This document shows, piece after piece, positions 1 through 9,399 of a stretch of 64,000 bases of DNA. Position 1 is the stretch's first letter, and every line of letters begins with the position of its first letter. The notes beneath the pieces are model-generated. The model was not told the DNA's origin, searched no databases, and saw only the letters and a program-made list of their open reading frames with translations. The stretch is from CAZXEU01 sp965207385 (GTDB lineage: Bacteria > Bacteroidota > Rhodothermia > Rhodothermales > Bin80). The position numbers and the translations under genes were made by a program. The stretch is from contig CBDBLZ010000021.1 in assembly GCA_965207385.1 (NCBI GenBank), forward strand, positions 1,302,001 through 1,366,000, given 5' to 3'.

Positions 1-3000
1 GGCGCTTACCGTTGCGCTGTATTCGAACCGCGTATCGTCCAGCACGTCGTCCGGTACGGCAAAGACGGGTGACCCAGACATCCTGCCTGTCAGGCTTTCA
101 AGCGGCGTGCCGCCGACTGCTGTCCACTCCCAACCGTAGGTGGCGCCCGGATCCGGCGCTCCGCTCGCCGAACACATAATTTCCACCTGCCCGGAGCCTT
201 CATTCACACGGTTATGGTACTCGCAATTGGCGATAAGCGAGCCCTGGTTTAGAACGGTTACGCTGATTTCTACGGCTGCGTCCTCCGAGTGAAGCGCGGA
301 CGCCGTACCAACATATGCGAAGACCGTGGTCCGGTCGACCGATGCGGGCACCACGAATGTCGGTGTGGCGGTCGCAACTCCAAGGAGATCATTGAGATTC
401 GGAGTACTTCCAGCCGTCTCCCACTCCCATGATATTACGGCGCCTTCCGGCGCTCCCGCAGCAGAACAATCGAAATCGACGTTTTCACCGCCTTCAAACC
501 GCTGATAATCGTACTGCTCGCACGATGCCGTAAGTACCGCATTGGCGATGATGTTGACGGTGATTCCGGCTTCGGCAGAAATGGCATTCTCAGCGGAGGC
601 GGTCAGGGTGAACTCGTAAGTCTCGTCCTCGAAGATGGGTGCAATCTGGAAAATGGGAGTGGCAATGGACGGGTTGCTAAGTAGCGCCGTCGGGCCCTGC
701 CATTCGTATGTTATGCCGGATTCCACTCCCGTAGCCTCGCATCCGATTGCGAAGTCGGCATCGTCTTCGAAAGCTGTGTGGGTCTCGCCGTCGCAGGCCA
801 ACGCCAGGATCGGCCGGTCCAGTACCGTGATCGTAAAGTCATCCGAGGCAGGAAGCGTTACGCCGTCCGATACCGTAACCGCAATCGGGAATTCGGTGTC
901 TTGCTCGACTTCCGGGGTCCTAAAGGTTGGGGTAGCACCAGACGCATCCGCGAGGTAATCCCCGCTCCAGCTGAAGGAAAGGCTCCGCCCCTCGGCCGCT
1001 CCACCCGCCCGGCAGTGGTCGAGCACGAGGTCTCCCTCGTCTTCGTAAAGCTCAAGATCCGTGCACGAAACGAAAAGCCCTTCGCGCTGATCTACGTTGA
1101 CGGTCAACACATCCGAGTCGCTGGTCGGCTCGGCTTCGCTGTTCGAGATGGTGACGCTGTAGGAATACGTGGCATTCCAGCTCTCACCGGCACTCGGCAC
1201 GTCGAACGTGGGACTGGAAGAGCTTGTGCTTGATAGTCTCGCAGACGGCGACCAGCTCCAATCAAGAGCAAGGCCGGCGGCGTTGGTTACGGAACAGCTC
1301 AGGGAGATATCCGGGTCCCCGACGAAAACCTCAATGGGATCATCCGGGCAGGAAACGGTGATGGTAGGCCGCCGCTGGACGGTAATCGTAACCGATGCCG
1401 ACGCCGGATCGTAGCCAGTCCGTGACGCAAATATCCGGAAGGTGTACCGGCCAACGCCGCTGGCCGTATTAGGTACACTAAAGAGACCGGACCACGAGGG
1501 TCCGGAAGGCGGATTGGAAGTGGTTCCGCCTGGGTCCTCTACTTCCCAGTCAAAGTCCGTCACGCCGGGCTCTCCGCTGGCGCTGCATGATACCGTTACA
1601 TCCGGATCGCCGGGGTACACGGTGGACTCATCCGCTCCGCATGAAAGCGCGATGGTCTGGTTGTTCAGCACACTGAAGCTTATTGTAGCAGCGGCATCTT
1701 CATGGCCTACCGCCGTCACTGCGGCAGAGTACTGATAATCAATGTCCCGGCCGATGCTGCCGGGCACAAGGAAGGTGGGCGTTGCCGTATTTGCTCCAGA
1801 TAGTTGATTCAAATTCGCAGTATTCCCGCTCGCCGCCCAACTCCAGCTGACGGACTCGCCGTTACTGGTGGTAGGACTGCAGCTTACCGTAACGTCTGGA
1901 TCTCCCTCGTACACTGTCCAACTACCAGGGGGGCAACCAACACTGCCAAAGGTTGCCAGCTCCAGGACCGTAATCGTGACGTCGTCGTCGTCTGCCGCTT
2001 CGCTATTGGTCGAGTTTACCGCCGAGATCGTATAGGTATAGTCCGTATTCGAAGTTATAGTAGCCGGTGGCGTAAACCTGAAGCGCCCGCTACCCCTATT
2101 GGCGAGTGCAGGATCCGTCATGTTCTGGGCTGCATAGCTCCACGAGTAGGACGCGCCAGGTGCAGGATTCCCGATCGAGCACGTTATGTTTACAGGCGCT
2201 CCGCCTTCGTATGTCCGACCATTGTTGTCAACTCCGCAGCTTATGGGCTTGACAATGTTGACAATAGTGAAATCGAATGATTGGGTCTGACTAAAGGTGC
2301 TATTTTGAACGTCTTCAACGACTGACAGCGTATACCCGCATCTTGTGTCACTGGCCACTTCGCCAACAGGATAGGATACGTATACGATTCGTTCGTCGCT
2401 ATTGTCCTCACTTAGAGACAGAGCGGGGCACACGCTATCGTTTCCCGATTCTGCAGTCCATCCCCAGCTGTAATTCGAATCAGGTACAGGGTTATTGTTA
2501 GAATCTTGGCCCGTAAATTCGCATTCCGCTTGCCCGTCCGCTCCTTCATCAACTTCTCTGTTGTTTGCGCTACCAACGCAAACAATCTGCAGTACGCTTA
2601 CCTCTGCGAGGTCAAACAATGAGCTGTCTGAATTCGCCTTCAATCGACTCATGTCTCGCGCTCCGTTTTCCTGCCGCTCGTCAGGCTCGTTATCCAGGAT
2701 GGCGCTCGCCGGAGTAGTGAACAATTGTAGCGCATTGGAAGGGTCGGGTATTTCCGGCGCGTCCGGATACTCTTCGATTCGGGCTCCTCTAATCTCTTCC
2801 AAAAGACTGCCGACATTCTCGCAGTGCCATGGAATCCGTTCGCCGATCCCCATTTCTTCCCGAAGATCTTCACACGCGGGTGGATTGTATGGCGCATTCA
2901 CAAACGACAGAGACCCCTTAGCTCCCGGTCCCTGGGCGTCCACTATCTTCAGCGAAAATGCTCGCTCCACGACGCGCTTGTTAGCCGGCTCCAACGCCCG

Positions 3001-4218
3001 GACGGTGACGACGATGGTGGTGTCCGCTGAAACCTCTGGCACCGTGAAGGTTGGACTCTTTTCGAATACTCCCCACGGCAAGTCTGGCAGGCGTGTCTGC
3101 GGCAGGTATTGAAGCATCAGGTCTTCGCCTGTTCGGGAGACTGCAGCACAGGCAAAGCTTGCGAGCTCGCCCTCTGTCACAATTAGGTCCTCGCACGCAA
3201 CCTCCGGGCTCTGATCTATCAGGTGCACCTGAACCGAGGCAGAGGCTGCCAGTCCGCTTGAAGGGTCGGTGGCGGTAAGGCGGATAGTTCGGATTTCAGC
3301 GCTGGCGGCTATATCAGGCAATGCCACACGGAATTCAAATTCGCCCTCCTCCATCGCGACTGTGTGGGTAAACGGAGGCCAGTCGAACTCCGCGGCGTAC
3401 TCAAGCAGGCCGGCATCACCGGCGCCGCTCGTGCATGCAAGGCTCATTTGCCCTCCGCTTTCGGCTGTAACCGAAAGCGGACACCTGAGATACGGTCCGG
3501 CTTCCGCGGTCTTTTCCGACAGATCCAGCGCAAGCTCCCCACTGCCGAAATCACTCACCGGCGCACGTTCGCCAAAGAGGTCTGGCGGGAGCGAAGCGCC
3601 TAGCGCGGGGCCGTCGTCAACGTCCTGCATTTCCCGGCACCGGCGTGCCAGGTCACCTTTCAAGGGGACATCTCCTGCCGTAGCGCATTCCTCGGGCGGA
3701 AACGGTCGCACGAGCACTATTTGTTCGACCTCGGTGACGATTTCTCCTTGCGCGTCCAGGACGTAGACTACGAAGACGTACCGAGCCAATCGCCCGCCGC
3801 CGGCAGGCGCACTGAATATGGGAGAAACGTCGTTCGTACTGCTCAGCAGACGAAGTGCGCGCTCGTCCGGACTATCCCACCGAAAGTGAATTCCCGCCCG
3901 ACTACCGACTGCCAACGAACACTCCAGCGGAATTACATCTCCTTCCAGCACAATGATGTCTTCACAGATGCCTTCAATCTCGACTCGCTCTTGGTGCAAC
4001 TCAAGGCCTAATTGCTGGCCTGTGGCGGTGTGCGCGAGGGCCAGGGTTGCAAGCAGCGCCGCACGCTGGAGAATTTTGATGGCAGAAAGGGCTGCCAGGG
4101 GAGGCAGATGGTGGCGGCGCTTTCTGTGACTCAAGTATCCGTCAATTGCAATTGGACTCGCGGCCGATAGGCAATCTGAAACAGCACATGCATTGAGCGC
4201 GATCAGCGGCATCGCCAT
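1..4218 (-). CDS. Giant secreted Ig/PKD-like repeat protein, 5' part (runs off window edge)
   Basis: I translated the minus strand by hand and found one uninterrupted frame from about 4218 to base 1, so at least 1,400 residues are present and the C-terminus lies outside the window. After a basic, hydrophobic signal-like stretch ending near ALAHTATGQQ, the protein consists of about twelve domains of 85-100 residues. Most open with a Cys, have a second Cys about 15-24 residues later, then a Trp-rich strand (for example YSWSY, SWEWE) and end in a TVTVLN-like strand, which is the pattern of Ig/PKD-type beta-sandwich repeats. It is probably an exported adhesin or surface protein. The start is uncertain: ATG at 4218 or 4212, or TTG at 4134 immediately before the signal-like segment. 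Confidence 0.8.
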   Translation of the reverse strand, partial: MAMPLIALNACAVSDCLSAASPIAIDGYLSHRKRRHHLPPLAALSAIKILQRAALLATLALAHTATGQQLGLELHQERVEIEGICEDIIVLEGDVIPLECSLAVGSRAGIHFRWDSPDERALRLLSSTNDVSPIFSAPAGGGRLARYVFVVYVLDAQGEIVTEVEQIVLVRPFPPEECATAGDVPLKGDLARRCREMQDVDDGPALGASLPPDLFGERAPVSDFGSGELALDLSEKTAEAGPYLRCPLSVTAESGGQMSLACTSGAGDAGLLEYAAEFDWPPFTHTVAMEEGEFEFRVALPDIAASAEIRTIRLTATDPSSGLAASASVQVHLIDQSPEVACEDLIVTEGELASFACAAVSRTGEDLMLQYLPQTRLPDLPWGVFEKSPTFTVPEVSADTTIVVTVRALEPANKRVVERAFSLKIVDAQGPGAKGSLSFVNAPYNPPACEDLREEMGIGERIPWHCENVGSLLEEIRGARIEEYPDAPEIPDPSNALQLFTTPASAILDNEPDERQENGARDMSRLKANSDSSLFDLAEVSVLQIVCVGSANNREVDEGADGQAECEFTGQDSNNNPVPDSNYSWGWTAESGNDSVCPALSLSEDNSDERIVYVSYPVGEVASDTRCGYTLSVVEDVQNSTFSQTQSFDFTIVNIVKPISCGVDNNGRTYEGGAPVNITCSIGNPAPGASYSWSYAAQNMTDPALANRGSGRFRFTPPATITSNTDYTYTISAVNSTNSEAADDDDVTITVLELATFGSVGCPPGSWTVYEGDPDVTVSCSPTTSNGESVSWSWAASGNTANLNQLSGANTATPTFLVPGSIGRDIDYQYSAAVTAVGHEDAAATISFSVLNNQTIALSCGADESTVYPGDPDVTVSCSASGEPGVTDFDWEVEDPGGTTSNPPSGPSWSGLFSVPNTASGVGRYTFRIFASRTGYDPASASVTITVQRRPTITVSCPDDPIEVFVGDPDISLSCSVTNAAGLALDWSWSPSARLSSTSSSSPTFDVPSAGESWNATYSYSVTISNSEAEPTSDSDVLTVNVDQREGLFVSCTDLELYEDEGDLVLDHCRAGGAAEGRSLSFSWSGDYLADASGATPTFRTPEVEQDTEFPIAVTVSDGVTLPASDDFTITVLDRPILALACDGETHTAFEDDADFAIGCEATGVESGITYEWQGPTALLSNPSIATPIFQIAPIFEDETYEFTLTASAENAISAEAGITVNIIANAVLTASCEQYDYQRFEGGENVDFDCSAAGAPEGAVISWEWETAGSTPNLNDLLGVATATPTFVVPASVDRTTVFAYVGTASALHSEDAAVEISVTVLNQGSLIANCEYHNRVNEGSGQVEIMCSASGAPDPGATYGWEWTAVGGTPLESLTGRMSGSPVFAVPDDVLDDTRFEYSATVSA

Positions 4219-4310
4219 GCCACTATCCCGGCAGGCGACCGCAATCCTGACCCACAGCAGGATGTACGCCCTCCCCAGAGCCGTAACAAGCGGGCCCCGC
4301 CCGCTCCCTA

Positions 4311-4340
4311 GTATTAAAACAAAAATTACATGTAAGTCAA
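4311..4340 (-). promoter_or_regulatory. Putative promoter of the Ig-repeat protein gene
   Basis: On the minus strand a TTGACT hexamer (4335-4340) is followed after 18 bases by TAATAC (4311-4316), in an AT-rich patch that contrasts with the GC-rich surroundings. It lies about 90 bases upstream of the ATG at 4218. The assignment rests on sequence only; the -10 match is weak. Confidence 0.35.
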
Positions 4341-4771
4341 TAGAATATTTATGAATGAAGACGGGGCGCCCGGCTCTCCCATTTGATTGGCGACTTGTCG
4401 GTGTGCCCGCAGCATGCAATTCCGGAACATGGGCTCAGTGGCACGTGGCATGTAAACATGACGCGACTAGCCCAGACCGCGCGACTTGTCCTGCGGTTGG
4501 CGATTCCAAGGGCCCTGCCAGCCGAAACTCAAGCCGAACCTGCCACAACCGTAAGCCGGTTTGCGCGCTCGTGAATGAGCAGGCATCGCGAACCGGACCG
4601 GCCGCTCTCCGGAGGGGGGGCTCGAATTCTGCGGTATTGCCCCGCTACCTTGCTTCGGCCCGGGTCCGTCCGGATTTACCCCGCGCTGCGGCTCGGCATC
4701 GTGCCACAGATAACCTGCGGCTCTCCGTACATTAGCAGAGAGTACAGACAATCTGGTCTAGCATAGTTCCT
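4341..4771. other. Intergenic spacer, no gene recognised
   Basis: This is the divergent spacer between the Ig-repeat gene and the SDR gene. Several short open frames occur on both strands, but none resembles a known protein or has a convincing start. I see no tRNA, repeat array or riboswitch. The promoter of the downstream plus-strand gene presumably lies near 4730-4770. Confidence 0.5.
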
Positions 4772-5596
4772 ATGCCCCATACGGATTCCCTGCCAGGCTC
4801 TCTGATGTCTGGCAAGACCGCCTTTGTTACCGGCGGAGGCAGCGGCATCAACCTCGGAATCGCGAGCGCATTCGCAAGGGCCGGAGCGGATGTCGGGATT
4901 TGCGGGCGCAACCCCGACCGCCTGGCGGAGGCTGCTGGCATTCTCTCCGCACTCGGCGCGAAAGTTTCCGCGCACGTAGCCGACGTGCGCAACTACGAAG
5001 CTCTACGAGCGGCCCTTGAGGCGGCGCGCCAAAAACTAGGCCCCATTCACACGCTGGTGTGCGGGGCGGCCGGGAATTTCCTGGCGTCCGCGGACCAGCT
5101 TACGCCGGGAGGCTTCAAGGCCGTCGTTGATATCGATCTCCTTGGCTCCTTTCACGCCTGCCAGGCAGCTTTTGACCAGCTCCGGGAGACGCGCGGCGCA
5201 GTACTATTCGTGTCTGCCGGGCAGGGGCTCATCCCGTACGCAGGGCAGGTCCACTGCGGGGCGGCGAAGGCCGGAGTGGAAAACCTGATGCGCAACCTGG
5301 CGCTGGAGTGGGGTCGCTACGGCATACGTGCCAACAGCATCGTGCCCGGGATCACGGAGGGCACGGAAGGATTTCGGAGGCTTATGCCAAAGACGGCAGA
5401 CGCTCAAGAGCGGCTCTGCCGGAGCATACCGCTAAGGCGATTTGGAAATGCCCATGAAGTCGGTGAGGCCGCGGTTTACCTGTCCTCTCCGCTTGCCTCC
5501 TACATCACCGGCACCACACTTATGGTGGACGGAGGACTGAATCTCCTGGGATCTGCAATCATGGCTGCGCACATGCAAGCGGATGCGGCGGCGTAG
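4772..5596 (+). CDS. SDR oxidoreductase, peroxisomal-type 2,4-dienoyl-CoA reductase-like
   Basis: A 274-residue short-chain dehydrogenase. The cofactor motif TGGGSGI is at residues 20-26, the CAAGNF-like motif appears as CGAAGNF, and GTEGFRRL follows the PG motif late in the protein; this combination is typical of DECR2-like 2,4-dienoyl-CoA reductases. The usual SDR catalytic Tyr of YxxxK is His here (HCGAAK), which also fits that subfamily, where the YxxxK tyrosine is not kept. The likely role is NADPH-dependent reduction of dienoyl-CoA in degradation of unsaturated fatty acids in the cytoplasm. ATG at 4805 is an alternative start. It stands alone, with thiL 187 bases downstream. Confidence 0.85.
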   Translation: MPHTDSLPGSLMSGKTAFVTGGGSGINLGIASAFARAGADVGICGRNPDRLAEAAGILSALGAKVSAHVADVRNYEALRAALEAARQKLGPIHTLVCGAAGNFLASADQLTPGGFKAVVDIDLLGSFHACQAAFDQLRETRGAVLFVSAGQGLIPYAGQVHCGAAKAGVENLMRNLALEWGRYGIRANSIVPGITEGTEGFRRLMPKTADAQERLCRSIPLRRFGNAHEVGEAAVYLSSPLASYITGTTLMVDGGLNLLGSAIMAAHMQADAAA

Positions 5597-5783
5597 TACA
5601 TGGGCGCCTAGCTGCCGGATGGCACATCGTGCGGGTCCGGGTGCTTGGTCCGGTAGCAGACTCGCTCTTGCGCCGGGAACCCGAATGCATGTGACAGGGG
5701 TGGAAGTCACAAGTATTCGGGTCCATCTGGCAGAATGGACCCGACCGATTCCAAGAGCCAGGTAACGCCGCCCCGCTTCGCCA

Positions 5784-6797
5784 ATGTCTTCGCCAAAGCC
5801 GCTAAACGATCTGGGCGAGTTCGGCCTTATCGCCCGGCTGGAGAAATTATTGCCGGCTGACGCGGGGGAAATGCCTGTGGTTGGAATTGGCGATGACGCC
5901 GCAGCGTTTCGCCTGCCCGGCGGGCTTGTGCAGGTCATTACGACAGACCTGCTCTCCGAGGGCGTGCATTTCCTGGCGGGCAAGACTTCTCCGGAGTCGC
6001 TTGGCTACAAGGCCATTGCCGTTAGCGTCAGTGACGTTCTGGCCATGAATGCGCTGCCGAGCGTGGCGACGGTGGCGATGGCCCTGCCCGCAGGTACCGC
6101 AGTCGAATACGTGGAAGCGATCTACCGTGGAATAGCCAGGGCAGCGCGCGATTTCGAGGTTCGGATCGCAGGGGGAGACACCACGGCAGCGCGAGCACTC
6201 ACGCTGTCTGTCACCATGCTGGGGCTGGTTCCGGAAAAGGATCTTGTGGTGCGCTCCGGGGCGCGGGAAGGTGATCTCATAGCGGTAACCTGCGATCTCG
6301 GCGCGGCGTTCGCGGGGCTCCAAGTCCTTCTGCGTGATGCCCCGCGTGAACAGTTTCCCGGAGCGCTGAAGCGTCTGGAGTGGCCGTCCCCGCCGATAGC
6401 CGTAGTGCGGGACTGGGCGCGGCGGGGCGTTCGGCCCAGTGCGCTAATCGATATCTCAGACGGCCCTGTCGCCGAAACCATCCATCTGTGCAGGCAAAGC
6501 AAGTGCGGCGCTCGACTCAGGGTACGGGATCTTCCGATTGCACCCGAGACCCGTGCCGCGGCCGAATATCTCGGCGATGAACCGGTGGAATATGCACTTT
6601 ACGGGGGCGACGAGTATAGCCTGCTGTTTGCGGTAGCCGAAGAGGAGTTCCGGAGAATGGACTCGTCCCGGTATCATGTCATAGGCCGCATGACGCCAGA
6701 AGACAGCGGGATCGTCCTTGAAACGGAAGGGGGAGATATGGCGGTACGTGCCGAGCGATGCTTCTCCCACTTTGTCGCGAATGATTCGCAGGCTTGA
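5784..6797 (+). CDS. thiL: Thiamine-monophosphate kinase
   Basis: The 337-residue protein has the length and motifs of ThiL: GIGDDAA at residues 34-40, TTDLLSEGVHF at 53-63, SDVLAMNALP at 83-92 and GGDT at 130-133, which bind Mg-ATP and substrate in this AIR-synthase-like fold. ThiL phosphorylates thiamine monophosphate to the active cofactor thiamine diphosphate. No other thiamine gene and no TPP riboswitch is visible nearby, so regulation cannot be read from the sequence. Confidence 0.95.
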   Translation: MSSPKPLNDLGEFGLIARLEKLLPADAGEMPVVGIGDDAAAFRLPGGLVQVITTDLLSEGVHFLAGKTSPESLGYKAIAVSVSDVLAMNALPSVATVAMALPAGTAVEYVEAIYRGIARAARDFEVRIAGGDTTAARALTLSVTMLGLVPEKDLVVRSGAREGDLIAVTCDLGAAFAGLQVLLRDAPREQFPGALKRLEWPSPPIAVVRDWARRGVRPSALIDISDGPVAETIHLCRQSKCGARLRVRDLPIAPETRAAAEYLGDEPVEYALYGGDEYSLLFAVAEEEFRRMDSSRYHVIGRMTPEDSGIVLETEGGDMAVRAERCFSHFVANDSQA

Positions 6798-7390
6798 AGT
6801 GGCTTGATGCTGAAGAATCATACCGTGTGCTGACAAAACCGGGACAGGAACTGGTCTCTTTGCCCGGACGGCGCCTGCTGCACGGGTGAGGATGCGCAGT
6901 GCAGGGTGAGCCTGCCAGGGGAGAGCGTGGATTTCGCCCACGTATCCTGGAAGCAATGCGGCGGGTTCAGGGATTACGCTTTTTCGGCAAGGCCGGGGCG
7001 CAAGTTGCCTGTTCGGACAAGGCCCGGGGACGGAGTTGAATTCCGTCCTGACTGGCGGCCGCAGCCGGGTATGATGTGCGATTCGGGCTCGCGCGGCATT
7101 TGCGATGCAGATGGCCTTCCCCGGCGAAAATCCGATACACCTGTACGCGGTCGCGCTGGCTATTGCGTGTGAATTCACGCTGCAGCGGATCCTTCGGGAC
7201 TAGCATCCAACTTTCGGGCGGTCATGCCTACGCGTCCCGCAAGCGACAGGCGGAGCCGGTTCCTGGCAGGAGAGTAGCATTGGTCTTTGGCCAGCTCTGC
7301 CCGAGGCGTGTAGTTGCCACGCTCTCGGCCTTGGCCTTCGGCCATGACTGCACTGGCTCGTAGCTTTGTATTCTGGCAGCTGATCTCCCC
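6798..7390. other. 593-bp intergenic spacer, nothing recognised
   Basis: GC-rich spacer between thiL and the MBL-fold gene. Open frames occur on both strands, including one on the minus strand covering 6456-7178 that overlaps thiL, but none has protein-like composition or recognisable motifs. I see no RNA gene or convincing terminator. Confidence 0.5.
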
Positions 7391-8299
7391 ATGGTTCCAT
7401 TCGCTGCAGGCAGCTGGTTTATCGACGTGCGCTACAGGGACGTGGCACACCTTGTAGCCTGCGCGGTGCTGGAAACAAACGTGGGTTCTCTACTGGTGGA
7501 CCCGGGCCCGGCCATCTCCATGCAGACCCTGGAAGCCGGGCTTGCCGGCGGATTCCAGAATGTGCACGGACTGCTCCTTACACACATACATCTGGATCAC
7601 GCCGGCGCCACCGGTAGCCTGGTCGCGAAGTATCCGCACCTGAAAGTGTACGTGCACGAAATTGGAGCACGGCACATGATCCGTCCTGACCGCTTGCTGG
7701 CGAGTGCACGCCGGATTTACGGCGACCGGATGGAGGCCACGTGGGGCACCTTTCTCGCGGTACCGGAGTCGAACGTGGTTGCACTCCGAGGCGGCGAGAA
7801 TCTGGAAATCGGCGGGAGGCGCATCCGGGTCGCATACACGCCGGGGCATGCCAGCCATCATGTATGCTACCTGGACGAGGATTCAGGTACCGCGCTTGCC
7901 GGAGATGCAGCTGGCATGCGCGTTCTGGGTGCGCCGTTTATCGTACCTGTTGCGCCGCCCCCTGACATCGACCTGGAGCTCTGGCGAGACAGCCTGGCAG
8001 TACTCCGCGACTGGTCTTGCGAGCGGCTCTTTCTTACGCACTTCGGCCCGGTCACTGACGTTGACTGGCATCTGGACGAGATGGCGGCAAGGCTCGCCGC
8101 GTGGGCGGAGGCTGTTCGCGTTTCGCTGGGAGAAGATGAACCGGTAGCGGAACGGGGCTTTCACGCGCGCGAAATGGCGGCCATGCGGCGCGCTGTCTCG
8201 GGCGCTGCCCGTATTCCTTATACAATCATGGGACAGCCTTCAGGGAGCTGGCGCGGCCTCGCACGGTACTGGCGCCGCGTAGGCCCAACCTCGTCGTAG
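7391..8299 (+). CDS. MBL-fold metallo-hydrolase
   Basis: A 302-residue protein with the metallo-beta-lactamase metal motif THIHLDH at residues 64-70, a DPGPA strand before it, TPGHASHH near residue 150, GDA near 171 and a THFGP motif near 217. All expected dinuclear zinc ligands therefore appear to be present. The domain order matches glyoxalase II-like and other small-molecule MBL hydrolases; the substrate cannot be inferred. It precedes a thioesterase gene by 21 bases, so the two are likely co-transcribed. Confidence 0.9.
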   Translation: MVPFAAGSWFIDVRYRDVAHLVACAVLETNVGSLLVDPGPAISMQTLEAGLAGGFQNVHGLLLTHIHLDHAGATGSLVAKYPHLKVYVHEIGARHMIRPDRLLASARRIYGDRMEATWGTFLAVPESNVVALRGGENLEIGGRRIRVAYTPGHASHHVCYLDEDSGTALAGDAAGMRVLGAPFIVPVAPPPDIDLELWRDSLAVLRDWSCERLFLTHFGPVTDVDWHLDEMAARLAAWAEAVRVSLGEDEPVAERGFHAREMAAMRRAVSGAARIPYTIMGQPSGSWRGLARYWRRVGPTSS

Positions 8300-8320
8300 T
8301 TTACAAGACCTGTATCAATC

Positions 8321-8749
8321 ATGGCATCTATCTGGAAGCAGAAGCTGTCCCCGGAAGAACTGAACAACAGGGCAACTGGCAGCATGCTGGAGCATCTCGA
8401 CATCCGGTATACCGAGGTGGGGGACGATTACCTGCGCGGCACCATGCCGGTAGATCACCGGACCGTGCAGCCGCGCGGACTGTTGCACGGCGGCGCCAGC
8501 GTGGTGCTTGCGGAGACGCTCGGCAGCACGGCCGCCATGCTGTGCCTGGATCCCGAGCGGTTTGTCTGCGTGGGCATCGAAGTCAACGCGAACCATATCC
8601 GTTCCGTCTACCGGGGCATAGTGACCGGGACCGCGCGTCCCGTCCACATGGGTGGGCTGGTACACGTATGGGCCATCGATATCCGGGACGATGCAGGCCG
8701 CCTAACCGCGGTAAGCCGGCTCACCGTTGCGCTTCTTGAGCGAACCTGA
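8321..8749 (+). CDS. Hotdog-fold acyl-CoA thioesterase (PaaI/MenI type)
   Basis: A 142-residue single-domain hotdog protein. The motif LLHGGASVVLAETLGS at about residues 54-69 is the active-site helix of the YdiI/EntH/PaaI thioesterases, with the catalytic Glu in AETLGS. Related enzymes hydrolyse 1,4-dihydroxy-2-naphthoyl-CoA (menaquinone pathway) or aryl- and acyl-CoA esters. No men genes are nearby, so the specific substrate is left open. It sits 12 bases upstream of queE and 21 bases after the MBL gene. Confidence 0.88.
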   Translation: MASIWKQKLSPEELNNRATGSMLEHLDIRYTEVGDDYLRGTMPVDHRTVQPRGLLHGGASVVLAETLGSTAAMLCLDPERFVCVGIEVNANHIRSVYRGIVTGTARPVHMGGLVHVWAIDIRDDAGRLTAVSRLTVALLERT

Positions 8750-8761
8750 CAATCCGCGGCC

Positions 8762-9394
8762 ATGGCCTACGCCGTCAAGGAAATCTACTACACGCTGCAG
8801 GGCGAGGGCGCTCAGACCGGACGACCTGCTGTATTCCTGCGCTTTGCGGGCTGCAACCTTTGGAGCGGGCACGAACGTGACCGGACCACAGCCGTCTGCC
8901 GATTCTGCGACACGGATTTTGTGGGTACGGACGGGCCGGGTGGCGGCAAATTCGCCTCTGCCGAAGAGTTGGCCGAAGGCGTGGCTCGCGCCTGGCCAAG
9001 AGCAGGAAGCGGTCGCTTCGTCGTATGCACGGGAGGTGAGCCGCTCCTGCAACTCGACCAGGCGCTCGTGGAGGCGCTGCACGCAAGGCGGTTCGAGATC
9101 GCCGTAGAGACCAACGGCACACTGGAGGCACCTGCCGGGCTCGACTGGATCTGTGTCAGCCCGAAGGCTGGTGCGCCGCTCGTGCAAACGCGGGGAGACG
9201 AGCTGAAGCTGGTCTATCCACAGGCAGGCTTCGGGCCCGAGCGCTTCGAGCACCTCCAGTTTACCCACTTCTTCCTGCAGCCGATGGACGGGCCGGACCG
9301 GGAAGCGAATACGGGCGCCGCGATGCGCTATTGCCTGGAGCATCCTCCCTGGAGGCTCAGCCTCCAGACGCACAAGGTGCTGGGCATTCCCTAG
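8762..9394 (+). CDS. queE: 7-carboxy-7-deazaguanine synthase (radical SAM)
   Basis: The 210-residue protein carries the QueE radical-SAM cluster in its CX14CX2C form: C31, C46 and C49. It also has the N-terminal YTLQGEG motif and CTGGEPLLQ near residue 88 (SAM binding). QueE converts 6-carboxytetrahydropterin to 7-carboxy-7-deazaguanine in queuosine/deazapurine synthesis. No other que gene is in the window. It is the last gene of a three-gene plus-strand run and converges on the aminotransferase gene with a 5-base gap. Confidence 0.94.
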   Translation: MAYAVKEIYYTLQGEGAQTGRPAVFLRFAGCNLWSGHERDRTTAVCRFCDTDFVGTDGPGGGKFASAEELAEGVARAWPRAGSGRFVVCTGGEPLLQLDQALVEALHARRFEIAVETNGTLEAPAGLDWICVSPKAGAPLVQTRGDELKLVYPQAGFGPERFEHLQFTHFFLQPMDGPDREANTGAAMRYCLEHPPWRLSLQTHKVLGIP

Positions 9395-9399
9395 GCCCC

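Noticed and set aside
635..4011. Several plus-strand open frames (e.g. 635-958, 2495-3112, 3269-3766)
   Set aside because: The minus strand is a single open repeat-protein frame through the whole region, with conserved Cys/Trp spacing; the plus-strand frames are shadows.
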